In this document: one piece after another, positions 1 through 7,766 of the stretch
Position numbering within the stretch: the first letter of the stretch is position 1
Layout: each line of letters starts with the position of its first letter
Source: Amaricoccus macauensis
Lineage (GTDB): Bacteria > Pseudomonadota > Alphaproteobacteria > Rhodobacterales > Rhodobacteraceae
Reading direction: 5' to 3'
DNA length: 64,000 bases
NCBI RefSeq assembly: GCF_014201905.1
Contig: NZ_JACHFM010000004.1
Span: forward strand, 124,001 to 188,000
Made by a program: the position numbers and the translations under genes
The notes under the pieces: model-generated
Database searches by the model: none
The model's input: the letters and a program-made list of their open reading frames with translations, nothing else
Told to the model about the DNA's origin: nothing

Positions 1-1
1 C

Positions 2-508
2 CTGATCTTCCTCGCCTACCTCGTACCGCCGTCGATCCTCTTCATCCCGCTCGCCTTCATCGTCTTCCAGGTCGGGATCTTCGACTCGCGTCTCGCGCTC
101 ATCCTCACCTATCCGACGTTCCTCATCCCGTTCTGCACCTGGCTCCTCATGGGCTACTTCCGCTCCATCCCGTTCGAGCTCGAGGAGAGCGCGCTGGTCG
201 ATGGCGCCACGCGCTGGCAGATCCTGACCAAGGTCATCCTGCCGCTGGCGGTGCCGGGCCTGATCTCCGCCGGGATCTTCGCCTTCACCCTGTCGTGGAA
301 CGAATTCATCTACGCCCTCACCTTCATCTCCTCGTCGGAGAACAAGACGGTGCCGGTGGGCGTGCTGACCGAACTGGTGCGCGGCGACATCTACGAGTGG
401 GGCGCGCTCATGTCGGGTGCCCTCGTCGGCTCGCTGCCGGTCGTCATCCTCTACTCGTTCTTCGTCGACTACTACGTGTCCTCGATGACCGGGGCCGTGA
501 AGGAATGA
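2..508 (+). CDS. Carbohydrate-type ABC transporter permease, 5' partial
   Basis: Inner-membrane permease of a binding-protein-dependent sugar-type (MalG-like) importer. The open frame runs in from the window edge, so the N-terminus is missing; 168 residues remain. The conserved EAA loop that docks on the ATPase is visible (EESALVDGATRWQILTKVILP region, about residues 62-82), followed by three hydrophobic segments and the end GAVKE. Its stop overlaps the start of the following aldehyde dehydrogenase in an ATGA arrangement, so the transporter and the two dehydrogenases are probably one operon for uptake and oxidation of a sugar, polyol or related substrate. The substrate cannot be read from this fragment. 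Confidence 0.88.
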   Translation: MIFLAYLVPPSILFIPLAFIVFQVGIFDSRLALILTYPTFLIPFCTWLLMGYFRSIPFELEESALVDGATRWQILTKVILPLAVPGLISAGIFAFTLSWNEFIYALTFISSSENKTVPVGVLTELVRGDIYEWGALMSGALVGSLPVVILYSFFVDYYVSSMTGAVKE

Positions 509-1956
509 GGCACGGCGCCGTCAGCCCGGAGAGCATCCTGATCGCCGGAGCGTGGCGCGGCGCCGCGTCCGGCGAGAGCCTCCCGGTCCACGCGCCGGAC
601 ACCGGCGAGGTCATCGGCGCGATCGCCCGGGGCGGCGCGGCGGAGATCGACGCCGCCGTCAACGCCGCACGCACTGCCTTCGAAGGTCCGTGGGGCCGGA
701 CGGCGCCGGCCGATCGCGGCCGCATCCTCGCCCGCCTCGCGGCACTCATCGCGGCAAACGCCGACGATCTCGTCGCCTCCGAGGCCGAGGACTGCGGCAA
801 GCCCCTGAAGCAGGCGCGCGCCGACATCGCAGCCGTCGCGCGTTACTTCGAATTCTACGCGGGTGCCGCCGACAAGGTCCACGGCGAGACGATCCCCTAT
901 CAGCCCGGCTTCACCGTGATGGTGCAGCGGGTGCCGCACGGCGTCACCGGTCACATCATCCCGTGGAACTATCCCGCGCAGATGTTTGGCCGCACCCTCG
1001 CACCGGCGCTGGCCACCGGCAACGCCTGCGTGCTGAAACCGGCGGAAGCGGCCTGCGCCACCGTGCTCCGCCTCGCGGCGCTCGCCATGGAGGCGGGTCT
1101 ACCAGCCGGCGCGCTCAACGTGGTGACCGGCCTCGGGAGCGAGGCGGGGGCGGCGCTCGCGGCGCATCCGGGCATCGACTTCCTGTCGTTCACCGGCTCG
1201 CCCGACACCGGAACCGCGGTGCAGAAGGCCTGTGCCGAGCATCACCGCGCCTGCACGCTCGAACTCGGCGGCAAGTCGCCGCAGATTGTCTTCGCCGACG
1301 CCGATCTCGACCGGGCGCTGCCGGTCATCCTCAACGCCATCGTGCAGAACGCCGGGCAGACCTGTTCGGCGGGCAGCCGTCTCCTTGTCGAGCGGCGCCT
1401 GCTCGACACGTTGGTGCCGCGCCTCGCGGAGCGCTTCGCCGGGCTCCGGGTCGGGCCGTCGCACCTCGACGCGGACTGCGGGCCCCTGATCTCCGAAACG
1501 CAGCTCACCCGGGTGCGCAGCTTTCTCGACCGCGCCGACGCCGACGGCCTGCCGCTCCTCGCCGAGGGCGGCGCCGATGCGCTGACGGCGGGAGGCTACT
1601 ACGTCGCCCCGCGGCTCTATGGCCCGGTGCCCGAGGATCACCCGCTGGCGCAGCAGGAGGTCTTTGGCCCGGTCCTCGCGCTGGTGCCGTTCGAGGACGA
1701 GGCCGACGCGATCCGCATCGCGAACGGCACCGCCTTCGGCCTCGTCGCCGGCATCTGGACCGAGAACGGCGGCCGGCAGATGCGCATGGCGACGGCGCTC
1801 CGCGCCGGACAGGTCTTCGTCAACGGCTACGGCGCGGGCTCGGGGATCGAGCTTCCCTTCGGCGGCATGGGCCGCTCGGGACATGGACGGGAGAAGGGCA
1901 TGGAAGCACTCCGCGAATTCACCGTGGCGAAGACCGTGGTGCTGAACCATGGCTGA
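505..1956 (+). CDS. NAD(P)-dependent aldehyde dehydrogenase
   Basis: Oxidises an aldehyde to the acid, cytoplasmic, 483 residues, which is normal for the ALDH superfamily. The ATG at 505 overlaps the upstream permease stop (ATGA). Visible motifs: NACVLKPAE of the cofactor site, the catalytic Glu in LELGGKSP (about residue 253), the nucleophilic Cys in NAGQTCSAGS (about residue 287), and PFGGMGRSGHGREKG near the C-terminus. The overall pattern is closest to betaine-aldehyde or gamma-aminobutyraldehyde type enzymes, but the substrate is not determined. It lies between a sugar-type ABC permease and an SDR, which suggests stepwise oxidation of an imported alcohol or sugar. Confidence 0.9.
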   Translation: MRHGAVSPESILIAGAWRGAASGESLPVHAPDTGEVIGAIARGGAAEIDAAVNAARTAFEGPWGRTAPADRGRILARLAALIAANADDLVASEAEDCGKPLKQARADIAAVARYFEFYAGAADKVHGETIPYQPGFTVMVQRVPHGVTGHIIPWNYPAQMFGRTLAPALATGNACVLKPAEAACATVLRLAALAMEAGLPAGALNVVTGLGSEAGAALAAHPGIDFLSFTGSPDTGTAVQKACAEHHRACTLELGGKSPQIVFADADLDRALPVILNAIVQNAGQTCSAGSRLLVERRLLDTLVPRLAERFAGLRVGPSHLDADCGPLISETQLTRVRSFLDRADADGLPLLAEGGADALTAGGYYVAPRLYGPVPEDHPLAQQEVFGPVLALVPFEDEADAIRIANGTAFGLVAGIWTENGGRQMRMATALRAGQVFVNGYGAGSGIELPFGGMGRSGHGREKGMEALREFTVAKTVVLNHG

Positions 1957-2695
1957 CCGGCTGGCGGGCAAGACCGCGCTCGTCACCGGCGGCGGCTCCG
2001 GGTTTGGCGCCGGCATCGTCGAGGCTTACGCGCGCGAAGGCGCGACGGTCACGATCTTCGACCTCGACGGCCCCGCCGCCGAGCGGGTCGCCGAACGCAC
2101 GGGCGCGCGCGTTTTCGTCGGCGACGTCACGCGCAGCGACGACGTGGAGGCGGCGGTCCGCACCGCCTCCGAGGGCGGACGGCTCGACATCGTCGTGAAC
2201 AACGCCGGCTGGACCCATCGCAACCGGCCGCTGATGGAGGTGACCGAAGCCGATTTTGACCGGATCTTCGAGATCAACGTGAAGGCCGTCTTCCTGATGA
2301 CCCGCGCCGTGGTGCCGCTGATGCGCGGTCACGGCGGCGGGGTGATCCTCAACATCGGCTCGACCGCCGGCATCCGGCCGCGGCCGGGGCTCACCTGGTA
2401 CAACGCCTCCAAGGGCGCGGTGAACCTCGTCTCGCGCTCGCTGGCCGTGGAACTCGCGCCGGACGCGATCCGGGTGAACTGCATCGCCCCGGTGATGGGC
2501 GTCACCGGCCTGCTCGAGGCATTCATGGGTCTGCCCGACACGCCGGAGAACCGCGCGAAGTTCGTCGCGACGATCCCCCTCGGCCGCCTGTCGACGCCCG
2601 AGGACGTGGCGGGCGCGGCGGTCTATCTCGCCTCCGACGAGGCCGGCTTCGTCACTGGCGTCGTGCTCGAAGTGGACGGCGGGCGCACCATCTAA
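1949..2695 (+). CDS. Short-chain dehydrogenase/reductase (SDR)
   Basis: Classical SDR of 248 residues. The N-terminal Rossmann motif TGGGSGFGAGI, the NNAG motif, the Ser at about 138 and the YNASK catalytic pair (Tyr about 151, Lys about 155) are all present, and the C-terminal EVDGGRTI is typical of glucose-dehydrogenase/FabG-like members. The ATG at 1949 overlaps the end of the aldehyde dehydrogenase by 8 bases, so the two are translationally coupled. The probable role is oxidation of an alcohol or sugar whose aldehyde product goes to the adjacent enzyme; this is inferred from position only. The gene ends directly against the convergent kinase gene. Confidence 0.9.
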   Translation: MADRLAGKTALVTGGGSGFGAGIVEAYAREGATVTIFDLDGPAAERVAERTGARVFVGDVTRSDDVEAAVRTASEGGRLDIVVNNAGWTHRNRPLMEVTEADFDRIFEINVKAVFLMTRAVVPLMRGHGGGVILNIGSTAGIRPRPGLTWYNASKGAVNLVSRSLAVELAPDAIRVNCIAPVMGVTGLLEAFMGLPDTPENRAKFVATIPLGRLSTPEDVAGAAVYLASDEAGFVTGVVLEVDGGRTI

Positions 2696-3757
2696 CTACG
2701 GCGCGCCCACCGCGCCGAGACCGGCGATCGCCGCCAGCGCATCGGCTGTGTCGCCATATTCGAGCCGCCAGCCGGGGGTGCGCTCGATCACCCCAAGCGC
2801 CGTCGCGAGGCCGTCGGCATCGCGCGAGAGCCACGCCCGACCGGCGACCAGCGCGGCCAGCGTCTCTTCCGGCCGCATCGGCTCGAGCGTGAGCCCGGCG
2901 CCGGGCACGTAGCCCGGAAAGACGAAGGCCGAGAGCGGCAGCGGCCGGGTCGCCACATCGGACGACGGCACATAGCGGCAGGGGCCCCGCTCGGCGCAGT
3001 GAAAGACCGGCGCGCTGGCCGACACCGGCAGCACCGCCTCCCCCACCGCCCAGCCTGACTGCTTGAGACAAAGCCCGAACGGCACCGCGACGGCGCGGCC
3101 GTATGCATCGAGCGGGACGCAATCGTCGCTGAAGTAGACCGCCCCTGCCCCGACCAGCGCCGCGGTCAGCGTGCTCTTGCCGCGACCACAGGCGCCGGCC
3201 AGCACGATGGCGGCCCCGGCCCCGTCCGCGACGGCCGCGGCATGGAGCACCGCGCTCCAGTCGCCACTCCCGTGGCCAAGCTCGACGAGGCGGCGAACGA
3301 CCGCCCCGACCAGCGCCTCGGCGCGGGAATGATGCTCGGGCGCACGGCCCGCCTCCAGCAGCGCGAAGCCTGTCCCGGCCCGGCGCAGACGTAGCCTCGC
3401 GGCGGCGGGCGCCGCCGTCTCCGCATGGGCGAGACGCGGGTGCATCAAGTCCGCAAGCTCGTGATCCGCGCAATCGATCGCCACGGGAGCGCCCGTGAAG
3501 GCATACGTGCGCACCACAGGCCGCCAGACGCGACGCGGGCGCGGCCGGGGGGCGACGGGTACCGGCACCACGGGAACGCGGGCGGCAAGAACCGCCTCGG
3601 TCGCCCCGGCCTCGGCGGCGGGAACCCCGGCGTCGAGCGCCTCCCACGCGGCGCGACCTGCCGCATCGAGCAACAGGAGCGGCGCCTCGGCACCACGATC
3701 GACGACGAGATGATCGGTGAACGGAATGGCCCGCACCTCTGATCGGGCGGCGCTCAT
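2696..3757 (-). CDS. HprK-like serine kinase with possible N-terminal PqqD/RRE-like region
   Basis: 353 residues from the ATG at 3757; a longer upstream frame exists but overlaps the preceding gene. The C-terminal half looks like an HPr kinase/phosphorylase-related domain: P-loop GACGRGKST at about residues 188-196 and the SDDCV acidic motif at about 210-214. The first 60 residues (pattern FTDHLVVDRGAEAPLLLLD then AAGRAAWEAL) resemble the beta-hairpin plus helix layout of PqqD-type peptide-recognition domains; that is inference by eye. The true HPr signature is not evident, so sugar PTS control is unlikely. Such kinases occur in lasso-peptide and related peptide-modification loci. It overlaps the upstream nucleotidyltransferase (ATGA), which indicates coupled expression. 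Confidence 0.75.
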   Translation of the reverse strand: MSAARSEVRAIPFTDHLVVDRGAEAPLLLLDAAGRAAWEALDAGVPAAEAGATEAVLAARVPVVPVPVAPRPRPRRVWRPVVRTYAFTGAPVAIDCADHELADLMHPRLAHAETAAPAAARLRLRRAGTGFALLEAGRAPEHHSRAEALVGAVVRRLVELGHGSGDWSAVLHAAAVADGAGAAIVLAGACGRGKSTLTAALVGAGAVYFSDDCVPLDAYGRAVAVPFGLCLKQSGWAVGEAVLPVSASAPVFHCAERGPCRYVPSSDVATRPLPLSAFVFPGYVPGAGLTLEPMRPEETLAALVAGRAWLSRDADGLATALGVIERTPGWRLEYGDTADALAAIAGLGAVGAP

Positions 3758-4806
3758 GCCGGCACCTCGGCCGGGCGGATCGCACGGTTGAGGCCACGCC
3801 ACGCCCGGCCCGAGTGCTCGGCCACATTGGCAAGCCGGCGCCGGACCCGACCGGTCGGCCGCCCCCGGCGATCGCGCCACGCCGAGAGCGCGCGGGCGGC
3901 CGCACCCGGGACCTGCACCTCCGGCAGCCCGGCCCATGGAAACACCTCGCGGCTGGCCGCGAGCATGAAGCCAAGCGCGGCCGTCCCCTGCGGCGCGAGC
4001 GGCATCCGGGCGACCACCTCGTCCCAGTCGACCGCGCCGCCGCGCGCCACCAGCGCAAGATCGAGGGCGTCTCGCAGCGGCAGTTCCGCCGTGGCGAGGT
4101 TCCGGTCGTGCAGCATGGCGTGGATCACGTTGTGGATCACCAGATCAGTGGCCGATGGAACCGCCGCGCCGGCGAGTGCCGCAACCGGCACCGCGCGCGC
4201 GCGCATCTCGTCCGGCCTGAGCGGGCCGGCGAGATGACCCGGCACCGCCGGATGATGCAGCTCCACCTGCGCCGGGCGGCAGGGATGGGCGAGTTTGACA
4301 CGATCATGGGCATGCGCCGGCCCCGCCGGCTTGCGGCGGAATCCGAGCGCCTCGATCGCCTCGGCCGCCGCGTCGGTCTCCGCCGGCGCCACCAGTATGT
4401 CTATGTCGCCAATGAAGCGACTGGCCGGATCCGCATGGATTCCGAGCAGGAGCAGCGCGGTTCCCTTCAGGAACACCGGCCGGATTCCCCGCCGGACCAG
4501 CATCAGTCCGATGTCACCGGCCTCCGCGGCCAGCCGCGCGTTGCGCCGGGCGTTCAGCCCGCGAATGGCGTCGAGATAGTCCGCGAGCTCCGGATCATCC
4601 GGTCGCTCGCCGCGCAACAGCAGTGCCGAGGCGAGCGCCGGCACCATGTGGTGGCGTCCCGCGACCGCGAGAACCTCCTCGGCGACCGACACGGCGCCGG
4701 TAGCCTCCGTGGATCGGACGCCAGCCGGTCGCACCGCGACCGGCTGGAGCAGTGCGCCGAGACGCACGCAAGGATGTGCGCTCTGAGCGCGGTCAGGTTC
4801 CAGCAT
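3754..4806 (-). CDS. Nucleotidyltransferase family protein (PF14907-like)
   Basis: 350 residues. The centre carries the signature of the uncharacterised nucleotidyltransferase family: FLKGTALLL followed by RFIGDIDILV, whose DID pair is the expected metal-binding site (about residues 115-140). Downstream come PSATDLVIHNVIHAMLHD and LRDALDLALV, also usual for this family. Members of the family sit beside HprK-like kinases in lasso-peptide and other peptide-tailoring loci; the reaction here is unknown. It begins 24 bases after the small peptide gene and its stop overlaps the kinase start, so the three form one probable transcription unit. Confidence 0.8.
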   Translation of the reverse strand: MLEPDRAQSAHPCVRLGALLQPVAVRPAGVRSTEATGAVSVAEEVLAVAGRHHMVPALASALLLRGERPDDPELADYLDAIRGLNARRNARLAAEAGDIGLMLVRRGIRPVFLKGTALLLLGIHADPASRFIGDIDILVAPAETDAAAEAIEALGFRRKPAGPAHAHDRVKLAHPCRPAQVELHHPAVPGHLAGPLRPDEMRARAVPVAALAGAAVPSATDLVIHNVIHAMLHDRNLATAELPLRDALDLALVARGGAVDWDEVVARMPLAPQGTAALGFMLAASREVFPWAGLPEVQVPGAAARALSAWRDRRGRPTGRVRRRLANVAEHSGRAWRGLNRAIRPAEVPA

Positions 4807-4830
4807 GGCTGATCAGCGGAGCCGGTTGGC

Positions 4831-5097
4831 TCAGCGGAAGAACATGCTGATGAGCCAGCTGAGCGGCCCGTGCGAATGACCGGGGCCCCTGTGTCCCCTG
4901 CCACCTCCGTCGCCGCCTCTGCCTCTGCCGCCGCCTCTGCCGCTGGCGGCCCAGGCCTCGGATGCGTCAGCGGTGAGCAAGGCCATCACGGCCGGCGCAG
5001 TCACGCCGGCGTACTTCCCCATTTTCGCCAGCGCCGCCCGGCGCTCGGGGTCGGCCGGCTGGTCCCGATTATCGACGTCCTGGGACTCTCCGTTCAA
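4831..5097 (-). CDS. Small Gly/Arg/His-rich peptide, possible modification substrate
   Basis: 88 residues starting at a TTG (5097), chosen because an AGGAGG ribosome site lies 5 bases upstream; the longer frame to 5220 has no such signal. The sequence has three zones: an acidic start, a segment ERRAALAKMGKYAGVTAPAV (18-37) running into a hydrophobic stretch to about 48, then a low-complexity tail rich in GGRG and GH (53-77) that ends in a hydrophobic LSWLISMFF. I do not recognise a named family. The layout of leader, boundary and unusual tail, just upstream of a nucleotidyltransferase and a kinase, fits a precursor peptide, but this is a hypothesis. It could instead be a small envelope protein. 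Confidence 0.65.
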   Translation of the reverse strand: MNGESQDVDNRDQPADPERRAALAKMGKYAGVTAPAVMALLTADASEAWAASGRGGGRGRGGDGGGRGHRGPGHSHGPLSWLISMFFR

Positions 5098-5102
5098 ATC
5101 TA

Positions 5103-5108
5103 CCTCCT
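5103..5108 (-). promoter_or_regulatory. Ribosome binding site deciding a TTG start
   Basis: Read on the minus strand the bases are AGGAGG, 5 bases before the TTG at 5097. This perfect Shine-Dalgarno match is the reason the small peptide is annotated from a rare start codon. Confidence 0.75.
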
Positions 5109-5233
5109 CGTGAACTGACAACTCATTGGTCGCCAGGCGAGCTTGCCCGCATGGCCTCTCAAGTCGACTCAGCCAAACGGACGATGTGTAAAAGAATTGG
5201 CAAGCAAGGCGTGCCGTCATTGCGGCAAGCGCC

Positions 5234-7636
5234 TCAGAACGGAACCTCGTCCGCGGCTACCACAAAGCGAGAAACGATGTTCTTGCGACCGGCTTTTTCG
5301 AACTCAATCGCCAGTTTGTCGCCCTCGACGCTTGCGACGGTTCCATAACCGAACTTCTGGTGGAACACCCGCGTCCCCACCTCGAAGGCCGGCAGCGCGG
5401 TTGCGTCAATAACCATGTTGCGCGCTTCTTGCGGTTGGGACGTGGTGCGGGCACCGGCACGCGCCTGCATCCGCCGCCATCCGGGCGAATTGTAGACATC
5501 GGCCTTCGCCGCCGCGTCCACGAGCGTCGACTCCGCGACCGCTGCCCCGCGCCCGACCGGAGCCGCCGCCCCGAAGGCACCGCCGTAGAGCCCGGGCGGC
5601 GTCAGCACCTCCACGTGCTCTGCCGGCAGCTCGTCGATGAAGCGCGAGGGAAGCTGTGACTGCCACTGGTTGTAGACCCGGCGGTTCGCCGCGAACGAGA
5701 TGGTGCAGAGCACACGCGCCCGGGTGATGCCGACGTAGGCGAGGCGGCGTTCCTCCTCGACCCCCTTCACCCCGCTCTCGTCCATCGAGCGCTGCGACGG
5801 GAAGAGCCCGTCTTCCCAGCCTGGCAGGAACACCACCGGGAATTCGAGACCCTTGGCGCCGTGCAGCGTCATGATCGAGACCTTGGCGCCGCCGTCCTCG
5901 GCGTCGTTGTCCATGACGAGGCTCACGTGTTCGAGGAACCCTTGCAGGTTCTCGAACTCGTTCAGCGCCTTCACCAGCTCCTTCAGGTTCTCGAGCCGCC
6001 CGACCGCATCCGGCGAGCGCTCGGCCTTCCACATCTCGGTGTAGCCGCTCTCGTCGAGGATCTGCTCGGCAAGTTCCACATGGCCGGGCTTGCCCTCACG
6101 CACCGCCGCGTGCCAGCGATCGAAGCCCGCGACCAGCTCGCCCAGCGCCTTTCGCGCCTTCGCAGGCAGCCCGCCACGCTCGACGAGAAGCCGCGCCCCC
6201 TCCAGCAGCGACACGCCCGCGGCACGGGCGGAGCGGTTGATCTCCTGCACCGCCTTGTCGCCCAGCCCGCGCTTCGGCACGTTGACGATCCGCTCGAACG
6301 CGAGCCCGTCGTCGGGCGACACCGCGACGCGGAAATAGGCCATGGCGTCGCGGATTTCCTGCCGCTCGTAGAACCGCGGGCCGCCGATCACCCGGTAGGG
6401 CAGGCCGATGGTCAGGAACCGGTCCTCGAACGCCCGCATCTGGTGCGAGGCGCGCACCAGGATCGCGATGCCGTCGGCCTCGATCGGCGCGAGGCCACGG
6501 GTGCCGCGACCGAGCGCCTCGACCTCCTCGCCGATCCAGCGTGCTTCTTCCTCACCGTCCCAATGGCCGATGAGCCGGACCTTCTCGCCCTCGGGCACGT
6601 CGGTCCAGAGCGTCTTGCCGAGCCGGCTCTCGTTGCCGGCGATGACCCCGCTCGCCGCCGCAAGGATGTGCGGCGTGGAGCGATAGTTCTGTTCGAGCCG
6701 GATCACCCGCGCCCCGGGGAAATCCCGCTCGAACCGCAGGATGTTGCCGACCTCGGCGCCGCGCCAGCCATAGATCGACTGGTCGTCATCCCCGACGCAG
6801 CAGATGTTGCGATGCCCGCCGGCGAGCAGCCGCAGCCAGAGATACTGCGCGACGTTGGTGTCCTGATACTCGTCGACGAGAATGTAGCGGAACCACCGGC
6901 GGTACTGCTCCAGCACGTCCTCGTGACGTTGCAGAATATGCACGACGTGCAGCAGCAGATCGCCGAAGTCGCAGGCGTTGAGCGTCGCCAGCCGCTGCTG
7001 ATACTCGGCGTAGAGCTCGGTGCCCCGATGGGCGTAGGACGACGCCTCGGAGGTCGGGACCTGCTCCGGGGCGAGCGCCCGGTTCTTCCAGCTGTCGATC
7101 AGCCCGGCGAGCATCCGCGGCGGCCAGCGCTTTTCGTCGATGCCGGCCGCCTGCACGAGCTGGCGCAGCAGGCGGATCTGGTCGTCGGTGTCGAGGATGG
7201 TGAAGTTCGACTTCAGCCCGACGAGCTCCGCGTGACGGCGCAGGATCCGCACCGAGAGCGAATGGAAGGTGCCGAGCCACGGCATCCCCTCGACCACGCC
7301 GCCCACCAGCCCGCCGATCCGGTGACGCATCTCGCGCGCCGCCTTGTTGGTGAAGGTCACCGCGAGGATCTCGTTCGGCCGCGCCCGGCGAGCCGCAAGA
7401 ATATGGGCGATTCGCGCCGTCAGCGCCCGGGTCTTGCCGGTGCCGGCGCCGGCCAGCACCAGAACCGGACCGTCCAGCGCCTCGACAGCTTCCCGTTGCG
7501 CCGGATTGAGCCCGTCGAGCCAGGGGCCGGACACCGGCCCGGTACCGCCCGGCATGGCACGCTCCGACAGGCGGAGCCCCGGCTTCGCCTGTGCCGCGGC
7601 CTCGAAGGCCTCCGCCTCGTCGCTCGTCCAGCTCAT
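5234..7636 (-). CDS. ATP-dependent DNA helicase, UvrD/PcrA type
   Basis: Superfamily 1 helicase that unwinds DNA in nucleotide excision and mismatch repair and clears blocked forks. 800 residues from the ATG at 7636 (MSWTSDEAEAF); an in-frame ATG 30 codons earlier is less likely. Seen in order: Q motif LNPAQREAV, Walker A AGAGTGKT (62-69), VTFTNKAAREM, Walker B VDEYQDTN, GDDDQSIYGWRGA, LEQNYRST, MTLHGAKGLEFPVVFLPGWE and VGITRARV. The C-terminal part contains VGTRVFHQKFGYGTVASVEG, the Tudor-like C-terminal element typical of PcrA/UvrD. The gene stands alone and is divergent from the KefB-type antiporter. Confidence 0.95.
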   Translation of the reverse strand: MSWTSDEAEAFEAAAQAKPGLRLSERAMPGGTGPVSGPWLDGLNPAQREAVEALDGPVLVLAGAGTGKTRALTARIAHILAARRARPNEILAVTFTNKAAREMRHRIGGLVGGVVEGMPWLGTFHSLSVRILRRHAELVGLKSNFTILDTDDQIRLLRQLVQAAGIDEKRWPPRMLAGLIDSWKNRALAPEQVPTSEASSYAHRGTELYAEYQQRLATLNACDFGDLLLHVVHILQRHEDVLEQYRRWFRYILVDEYQDTNVAQYLWLRLLAGGHRNICCVGDDDQSIYGWRGAEVGNILRFERDFPGARVIRLEQNYRSTPHILAAASGVIAGNESRLGKTLWTDVPEGEKVRLIGHWDGEEEARWIGEEVEALGRGTRGLAPIEADGIAILVRASHQMRAFEDRFLTIGLPYRVIGGPRFYERQEIRDAMAYFRVAVSPDDGLAFERIVNVPKRGLGDKAVQEINRSARAAGVSLLEGARLLVERGGLPAKARKALGELVAGFDRWHAAVREGKPGHVELAEQILDESGYTEMWKAERSPDAVGRLENLKELVKALNEFENLQGFLEHVSLVMDNDAEDGGAKVSIMTLHGAKGLEFPVVFLPGWEDGLFPSQRSMDESGVKGVEEERRLAYVGITRARVLCTISFAANRRVYNQWQSQLPSRFIDELPAEHVEVLTPPGLYGGAFGAAAPVGRGAAVAESTLVDAAAKADVYNSPGWRRMQARAGARTTSQPQEARNMVIDATALPAFEVGTRVFHQKFGYGTVASVEGDKLAIEFEKAGRKNIVSRFVVAADEVPF

Positions 7637-7766
7637 GGACCGAAGGTTACTGCCGCACCGGCGGAAAGGGAAGGGCATGTTCGCGCTGTGTTCGTGGCGC
7701 CGATCAACATGCTGCGTTGTCCTCACCGCCCCACCGCCTATGCTGGGGCCATTCGAGAGGCACGCC

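Noticed and set aside
2696-3757. True HPr kinase/phosphorylase controlling a PTS
   Set aside because: Length, N-terminal region and gene context do not match HprK; no ptsH or ptsN gene is near, and the partner genes indicate a peptide-tailoring type kinase.
3425-4812. Plus-strand frames opposite the kinase and nucleotidyltransferase
   Set aside because: They are antisense shadows without ribosome sites or recognisable motifs.
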